This document shows, piece after piece, positions 59,410 through 64,000 of a stretch of DNA of 64,000 nucleotides. This DNA comes from Paenibacillus contaminans (GTDB taxonomy: Bacteria; Bacillota; Bacilli; Paenibacillales; NBRC-103111). The stretch lies in contig NZ_QMFB01000004.1 in NCBI RefSeq assembly GCF_003285015.1, forward strand, positions 310,001-374,000, given 5' to 3'. Position numbers and translations under genes: made by a program. The notes under the pieces are model-generated. The model saw only the letters and a program-made list of their open reading frames with translations, was not told the origin of the DNA and did not search any database. Numbering within the stretch: position 1 is the stretch's first letter; every line of letters starts with the position of its first letter.

Positions 59410-60504
59410 CTACCCTCTCCTTTCGGCTAAAAACTTCATCATGCAATCGACGATTTTGGAAGCTGCATTGCCGTCCCCGTACAAATTTTCGATATAGGGG
59501 ACATCCGTTCTCCGCTGCACGGCATCCGCCAAATTCGCGTTCAACGGATTGACAAGGGTGTTCCAGCCTGACTCGACCGTCTCTACCCATTCGGTTTCAT
59601 CACGCAGCGTATAGCAAGGAACCCGCGCAAAATACGCTTCCTTCTGCACGCCGCCGGAATCGGTTATGATGCCTTTCGCCCCGCTCTCCAGCAGCAGCAT
59701 TTCCAAATAAGAAACCGGCTCGATAATCCGGATGGCCGGCGAGCTCGCAATCAAGTCCCCGAAGCCGTAATCGGCGATCATCTTTTGCGTGCGCGGATGC
59801 AGCGGCAGCACAACCGGAGCGGACATCCGGCTTAACGCCTCCAGTATCGCCTTCAGTCTTTGCCGATCGTCCGTATTGTCGGCGCGGTGAATCGTTGCCA
59901 GATAATAGTCCCTTTCCGCCAATCCGAACGTCTCCAAGCGGTGGTTTCGTTTGGCCAGCTCGATATTGTACAGCACCGCATCGAGCATGACGTCGCCGAC
60001 CATAAACACATGATCGGCAAACCCTTCCCGCTGAAGATTGCGGACAGCCGTTTCGGTCGGCGGGAAGAGCAGATCGGAGACGTGATCGGTTGCGATCCGG
60101 TTGATTTCCTCCGGCATCCGTTTGTTAAAGCTGCGCAAGCCCGCTTCGACGTGAAAGATCGGAATATGCAGCTTGCTTGCAGCGAGCGCTCCGGCAAGCG
60201 TCGAATTCGTATCGCCGTAAACCAGGACGGCATCCGGCGTCTCGCGCAGAAGCACTTCCTCGATTTTGTTCAGCATCTCGCCTGTTTGCTTCCCATGATT
60301 GCCCGAGCCGACGCCCAAATCGTAATCCGGCTTCGGGATGCTCAATTCCTCGAAAAAAACGCCTGCCATCTTATAATCGTAATGCTGTCCGGTGTTGACC
60401 AGCACTTCACGGCAATGCGTCCGAAGAACCCGCGAAACGGGGGCGACTTTAACGAACTGCGGTCTCGCTCCGACAATCGTCACTATTTTTCGCCCCATCG
60501 TCAT
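59410..60504 (-). CDS. UDP-N-acetylglucosamine 2-epimerase (WecB/WbpI-like)
   Basis: This 364-residue enzyme has VGARPQFVKVAPV at the N-terminus, VLVYGDTNSTLAGALAA, HVEAGLRSFNKRMPEE and ITDSGGVQKEA, all catalytic or UDP-binding segments of non-hydrolysing C2 epimerases. It converts UDP-GlcNAc to UDP-ManNAc, or the di-acetamido glucuronate to its manno form as WbpI does; the aminotransferase and acetyltransferase neighbours favour the latter. Its ATG overlaps the stop of the DegT gene (ATGA) and its stop abuts the acyltransferase gene, so all three are coupled. Confidence 0.9.
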   Translation of the reverse strand: MTMGRKIVTIVGARPQFVKVAPVSRVLRTHCREVLVNTGQHYDYKMAGVFFEELSIPKPDYDLGVGSGNHGKQTGEMLNKIEEVLLRETPDAVLVYGDTNSTLAGALAASKLHIPIFHVEAGLRSFNKRMPEEINRIATDHVSDLLFPPTETAVRNLQREGFADHVFMVGDVMLDAVLYNIELAKRNHRLETFGLAERDYYLATIHRADNTDDRQRLKAILEALSRMSAPVVLPLHPRTQKMIADYGFGDLIASSPAIRIIEPVSYLEMLLLESGAKGIITDSGGVQKEAYFARVPCYTLRDETEWVETVESGWNTLVNPLNANLADAVQRRTDVPYIENLYGDGNAASKIVDCMMKFLAERRG

Positions 60505-61622
60505 ACCGCACCTTCATAAAAGGCTTGAATTTTGCCGACGACTTCCTGCTGCTGTTCGATCGAAAGCTCCGGAAACATCGGAAGCGAGATGGCTTCTTTG
60601 CAAGCAAGCTCCGTCTCCGGCAAGTCCCCTTCGCTGTAGCCCAAATATTCGAATACCGGCTGAAGATGAAGCGGTTTCGGATAATACACCATCGTTTCGA
60701 TATCGTTCTCCTTCAAAAATTGCTGAAGAGCATCCCGATTTTTAACGCGCAGCGTATATTGATGGAACGTATGCTCGTCATGCTTTCCGACCAAAGGAGC
60801 TTTCACATGTTCCTCGGATAACCGTTCCCGGATCAACTGCGAGTAGATGCCCGCTTTGTCCCTGCGCAGCTCGTTCCAGCGCTCCAAATGGGGGAATTTC
60901 ACATTTAGTATCGCCGCCTGGAGCTCGTCCAGCCTGCTGTTATACCCGAGCACGTGATGATAATATTTCGGCTTGCTGCCATGTACGCGCAGAACGCGCA
61001 TTTTCTCGGCCAGCTCCTCGCTGTCGGTTACGATCATACCGGCATCCCCGTATGCGCCTAAATTTTTCGTAGGAAAAAAGCTAAAACACGCGGCCGTGCC
61101 CAGCTGACCGGTTTTACGCTCCTTATACTGCGAGCCGATCGCTTGCGCGGCATCTTCGATAATATGCAGCTTGTATTTATGGGCAAGCGCGATAATCGGA
61201 TCCATATCCGCCGTCTGCCCGTACAAATGCACCGGTATGATTGCTTTCGTCCGATCCGTCAGCGCCGAAACGATCTGACCGGCGTCGATATTAAACGTCA
61301 GCGGATCGATATCGACAAATACCGGAGTAGCTCCCGCTCTGGCGATAGCTCCCGCCGTGGCAAAAAAGGTGAAGGCTGGCGCGATCACCTCGTCGCCCGG
61401 TCCGACGCCGCAAGCCAGTAAAGCGATATGCAAAGCGTCGCTGCCGTTGGCGACCCCGATGCCGTAACGGACGTTGCTGTAGGAAGCGACATCGGCTTCC
61501 AGCTTTCGCACATTTTCGCCCAGTATAAAATGCGAGGATCCCATCACTTCATCCAGCGCTTTTACGATATCCGGTTTTAACGATTGATATTGTTCAGTAA
61601 GATCGAGCATGGGTATTTTCAT
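60501..61622 (-). CDS. DegT-family UDP-sugar aminotransferase, WbpE-like
   Basis: This 373-residue PLP enzyme starts MKIPMLDLTEQYQSLKPDI, a common beginning of the WbpE/3-aminotransferase group. IIEDAAQAIGSQYKERKTG holds the PLP-pairing aspartate, and the PLP lysine is in FSFFPTKNLGAYGDAGMI. NSRLDELQAAIL and VYYPKPLHLQPVFEYLG shape the active site. It would aminate C3 of a UDP-3-keto-GlcNAc(A). The neighbouring acetyltransferase and 2-epimerase make a UDP-di-acetamido-mannuronate or related route likely. It is coupled to the epimerase downstream, and its start overlaps the sugar transferase end by 29 bp. Confidence 0.9.
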   Translation of the reverse strand: MKIPMLDLTEQYQSLKPDIVKALDEVMGSSHFILGENVRKLEADVASYSNVRYGIGVANGSDALHIALLACGVGPGDEVIAPAFTFFATAGAIARAGATPVFVDIDPLTFNIDAGQIVSALTDRTKAIIPVHLYGQTADMDPIIALAHKYKLHIIEDAAQAIGSQYKERKTGQLGTAACFSFFPTKNLGAYGDAGMIVTDSEELAEKMRVLRVHGSKPKYYHHVLGYNSRLDELQAAILNVKFPHLERWNELRRDKAGIYSQLIRERLSEEHVKAPLVGKHDEHTFHQYTLRVKNRDALQQFLKENDIETMVYYPKPLHLQPVFEYLGYSEGDLPETELACKEAISLPMFPELSIEQQQEVVGKIQAFYEGAV

Positions 61623-62235
61623 TCGTTTCGGTCTCCTTTTTGCGCCAAACGACTCGGAATATGGTCAAGATGATAATTTTGATGTCTTCCCATAGCGACA
61701 TGCGCTGCAAATATTCCAGGTTGATCTTGATCTTGTCGGCCATCACCTGGTGAACGTACGTGTATTCGGGATCCTTGCTTGCGGACAATACGAGATTTTC
61801 GTCGATATATTTGAGCGAAGCATAGTCGGTTATGCCCGGCAGTACGGAGAGCACCATTTGCTGCTCCTTCGTATAAAACGAAACATAATGAGGAACCTCG
61901 GGCCGCGGCCCGACAAAGCTCATATCGCCCTTCAGCACGTTGAACAATTGCGGCAATTCGTCAAGCTTGAGCTTGCGCAGAAACATGCCCGCTCTGGAAA
62001 TTCGGGGATCCTTGCCGACCGTAATCTGTTTGCCGAGCTTCTCGGCATCCTTCACCATCGTCCGGAATTTGTAGATTTGAAACGCGTTGCCGTTCCTGCC
62101 GACTCTTTTCTGCTTGAAAAATACCGGTCCGGAGGAATCCAGCTTGATCCAAAGCGATACGACTATAAGCAGAGGCGAAATAACCGCTATGCCCAGCAAA
62201 GCGAATACAAAGTCGAATATTCTTTTGGCAGCCAT
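61594..62235 (-). CDS. initiating sugar-phosphate transferase (PglC/WcaJ-type)
   Basis: This 213-residue membrane enzyme has one N-terminal hydrophobic helix (KRIFDFVFALLGIAVISPLL). The conserved catalytic domain follows with FFKQKRVGRNG, YKFRTMVKDAEK and DELPQLFNVLKGDMSFVGPR. It transfers a sugar-1-phosphate from its UDP-sugar to undecaprenyl phosphate, starting a surface glycan repeat. The short form with a single re-entrant helix is the PglC type. The ATG at 62235 lies 5 bp after the preceding aminotransferase stop; the open frame further upstream overlaps that gene. Confidence 0.93.
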   Translation of the reverse strand: MAAKRIFDFVFALLGIAVISPLLIVVSLWIKLDSSGPVFFKQKRVGRNGNAFQIYKFRTMVKDAEKLGKQITVGKDPRISRAGMFLRKLKLDELPQLFNVLKGDMSFVGPRPEVPHYVSFYTKEQQMVLSVLPGITDYASLKYIDENLVLSASKDPEYTYVHQVMADKIKINLEYLQRMSLWEDIKIIILTIFRVVWRKKETETNENTHARSY

Positions 62236-62239
62236 AACT

Positions 62240-63415
62240 TCACCGGTGCTCCACGAACGTCTTCGCATATTTCCGGTAAACCTCGGTAACGGCATCGATC
62301 ACTCTATCCGCTTGCTCCACTGTCATCTTCGGGTAAAGCGGCAGCGAAACCGCGCCTTCGTATACGCTTTCCGCCTGCGGATAATCGCCGGGGCGGAAAC
62401 CGAGCGAGCGATAATAGGGATGCAGATGGACGGGAATAAAGTGGACGCTCGTCCCGATGCCCCGTTCTTTCAATTCTTCGATAAACCGGGCCCGGTCGAT
62501 CGTCAAAAACCCCGGCTGCAGCCTGATGACATAAAGATGCCAAGCATGCCGGTGGCGCGAATCGTCGTGCGGGAGGATAAGCCCCTCCAATGAGGAAAGC
62601 GCCCGATTGTAACGGTCCGCATATTGAGCCCGGATCTCCTGCATCATGTTCAGCTTGTCCAACTGCCTCAAGCCCATCGCCGCTTGAATGTCCGTCATAT
62701 TGTATTTGAAGCCCGGATACTCGACCTCATAAAACCAGCTTCCCTTGTCGGAATAACGGTTCCAGGCGTTTTTGCTCATGCCGTGCAGCCCCATCACCCG
62801 AATGCGGTCGGCCAGCTCGGCATTATTCGTCGTCACCATTCCGCCTTCGCCGGTGACCAAATTTTTGGTCGCGTAAAAGCTGAAGCACGTGATGTCGCCG
62901 ATGCTTCCGATCATCCTGCCGTTATGCTGCGTATACACGGCATGCGCGGCGTCCTCGATGACGATCAGGTTATATGTTCTTGCTATTGCCATAATGGCGT
63001 CCATGTCGCATGGGAATCCCGCAAAGTGAACCGGAATGACCGCTTTGGTCCGCGGCGTTATTTTTTCCACGATTCGTGCGGCATCGATATTAAGCGTCCT
63101 CGGATCGATGTCGACAAAAACCGGCTTGGCTCCGGCATGAATGATCGTGTTCGCCGTTGCGACGAACGTATACGGCGTAGTAATTACTTCATCCCCGGGA
63201 CCGACGCCCGCCGCCAGCAGCGAAAGATGCAAACCCGCAGTACAAGAATTCAGTCCCACCGCGTACTCGGAACCGGCATATGCCGCGAACCGTTTTTCGA
63301 ACTCTACGGTTTTCGGCCCTTTCGACAACCAGTTGGATTTGAGCGCATCCACAACCTCTTGAATTTCCTCTTCATCGATCAGCGGCAAAGCGTATGGGAT
63401 AGTCGGATTCATCAT
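62240..63415 (-). CDS. DegT-family aminotransferase, PglE-like
   Basis: This 391-residue PLP enzyme starts IPYALPLIDEEEIQEVVDAL, typical of UDP-4-keto-sugar 4-aminotransferases. VIEDAAHAVYTQHNGRMIG holds the PLP-pairing aspartate, the PLP lysine is in FSFYATKNLVTGEGGM, and FKYNMTDIQAAMGLRQL follows. Proteins of this group make 4-amino-4,6-dideoxy sugars such as bacillosamine or perosamine precursors. With the PglC-type transferase next door, it suggests an amino-deoxy sugar at the reducing end of the glycan. The 4,6-dehydratase needed before it is not in the window and may lie to the right. Confidence 0.9.
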   Translation of the reverse strand: MMNPTIPYALPLIDEEEIQEVVDALKSNWLSKGPKTVEFEKRFAAYAGSEYAVGLNSCTAGLHLSLLAAGVGPGDEVITTPYTFVATANTIIHAGAKPVFVDIDPRTLNIDAARIVEKITPRTKAVIPVHFAGFPCDMDAIMAIARTYNLIVIEDAAHAVYTQHNGRMIGSIGDITCFSFYATKNLVTGEGGMVTTNNAELADRIRVMGLHGMSKNAWNRYSDKGSWFYEVEYPGFKYNMTDIQAAMGLRQLDKLNMMQEIRAQYADRYNRALSSLEGLILPHDDSRHRHAWHLYVIRLQPGFLTIDRARFIEELKERGIGTSVHFIPVHLHPYYRSLGFRPGDYPQAESVYEGAVSLPLYPKMTVEQADRVIDAVTEVYRKYAKTFVEHR

Positions 63416-63445
63416 TACAGCTCCTTTTCGTTATGAGAATAGTCG

Positions 63446-64000
63446 TTAGCCGAGTTTTTTGACGAAATAATAACAGTCGGGTTGTTCCACCTCCACTTCA
63501 AATCCCATTTTGTGATAAAACCCGATGGCGCGTTCATTTGTTTTTTTGACGGAAAGTCCGTAAGCGGTCAAGGACGCAATTTCATTTTCGAACGCTTGAA
63601 CGAGCTTTTCGGCAACCCCTCTCCCCTTGGCATGCGAGGAAACCGAGATGGATAGCAGCCGGAAAGGGATTTTACTCGGGGAAACGGACTCTTCCTTCGA
63701 TTTGGTCAGATTCTTCGACACCCGCTGGATGACAGGCAAATATAAGCCGGGTGTCGTCAGCGTCTCCGCTACGTACTGACGTTTGTTTGCCGACAGAAAA
63801 CGCTGTTTGGCCAACTCCAGATCCCGATTCATTCCTCCCAGCACGAATCCGTTAATGACTCCCGCCGTTTCGCTTACCATAAACACGGTGTCCTGCATAA
63901 AGCTCAAATAAAATTTTTCAATCAATGAAATCGAATACTTGCCCAAGAAATGAGTGCCGAACTGTTCTTTATGTATCTTGGATATTTGTTGGATATCGGT
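63446..64000 (-). CDS. GNAT-family acetyltransferase, cut by window edge
   Basis: 184 residues are visible; the frame runs open through the right edge, so the start is outside. The acetyl-CoA motif is SISVSSHAKGRGVAEKLVQA, and AIGFYHKMGFEVE is the usual GNAT C-terminal strand and helix. A TTG inside (63946) opens a shorter frame but has no ribosome site and continuous coding sequence precedes it. It lies 30 bp before the aminotransferase in the same direction. N-acetylation of the 4-amino sugar made by that enzyme is an attractive but unproven role, as PglD-type enzymes normally use a different fold. Confidence 0.85.
   Translation of the reverse strand, partial: TDIQQISKIHKEQFGTHFLGKYSISLIEKFYLSFMQDTVFMVSETAGVINGFVLGGMNRDLELAKQRFLSANKRQYVAETLTTPGLYLPVIQRVSKNLTKSKEESVSPSKIPFRLLSISVSSHAKGRGVAEKLVQAFENEIASLTAYGLSVKKTNERAIGFYHKMGFEVEVEQPDCYYFVKKLG

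Overview
The window looks like a chromosomal segment of a spore-forming Bacillota in the Paenibacillus/Cohnella range. The evidence is mid-50s percent GC by eye, strong AGGAGG-type ribosome sites with frequent GTG/TTG starts, Bacillus-type neighbours (lipM, yqhH-yqhG, yqzE, yjdF, an efeUOB iron operon) and YesMN/Lpl-type carbohydrate modules. No rRNA operon, CRISPR array or prophage is visible. There is one tRNA (Leu, CAG).

Layout. 1-1.5 kb is decayed DNA. It contains the right-hand end of a Tn7/Tn5053-like transposon (four 19-bp repeats, terminus TGTCGGGTG at 789), a nonsense-mutated DUF3800-like remnant and a broken VOC-family gene. 1.86-10.4 kb is a leftward, Fur-boxed metallophore-type uptake locus: an ECF S component, a fused ECF ATPase, an ECF T protein, a nitroreductase-family flavoprotein, two IrtAB/YbtPQ-like ABC subunits and a PchR/YbtA-type AraC regulator. 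A dead FecCD permease follows. 11.9-16.1 kb carries a B12-dependent ribonucleotide reductase (nrdJ) interrupted by a 376-residue LAGLIDADG intein, preceded by two NrdR boxes 31 bp apart. 16.3-25.7 kb is housekeeping: D-amino-acid transaminase, LipM, YqhH/YqhG, an unknown exported protein, YqzE, YjdF behind a riboswitch-like leader, and ArgS.

25.9-34.5 kb holds a two-component pair (a very large 7TM hybrid kinase with two kinase modules, and a BTAD response regulator) and a Fur-boxed efeUOB ferrous-iron operon. 34.6-50.2 kb is one leftward carbohydrate locus: two solute-binding lipoproteins, YesM/YesN-type sensor and regulator, two LplB/LplC-type permeases, a secreted multi-domain glycosidase-like protein, two UxuA-like dehydratases, an NAD-epimerase and an SMP-30 lactonase. 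A shared 17-bp motif lies before both of its main transcription units and is a good candidate for the YesN operator.

50-51.3 kb is non-coding and repeat-rich, ending in tRNA-Leu. 51.5-56.6 kb reads rightward: a glycosyltransferase, a ROK repressor, and a ceramidase-domain protein paired with a DegT aminotransferase; 83-bp inverted repeats flank that last pair. 56.8 kb to the right edge reads leftward: a small conserved-looking protein, a coupled operon of two tiny genes plus VanZ and a proline-rich membrane protein, then a surface-glycan module (acyltransferase, WecB epimerase, two DegT aminotransferases, initiating sugar-phosphate transferase, partial GNAT) that runs off the window.

Two dispersed repeat families were found by reading: a 200-bp four-unit foldback (two copies) and the 83-bp element (two copies, inverted). 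A 163-bp MITE-like palindrome was also seen. All family assignments are from sequence reading and remembered family motifs; no database search was run.
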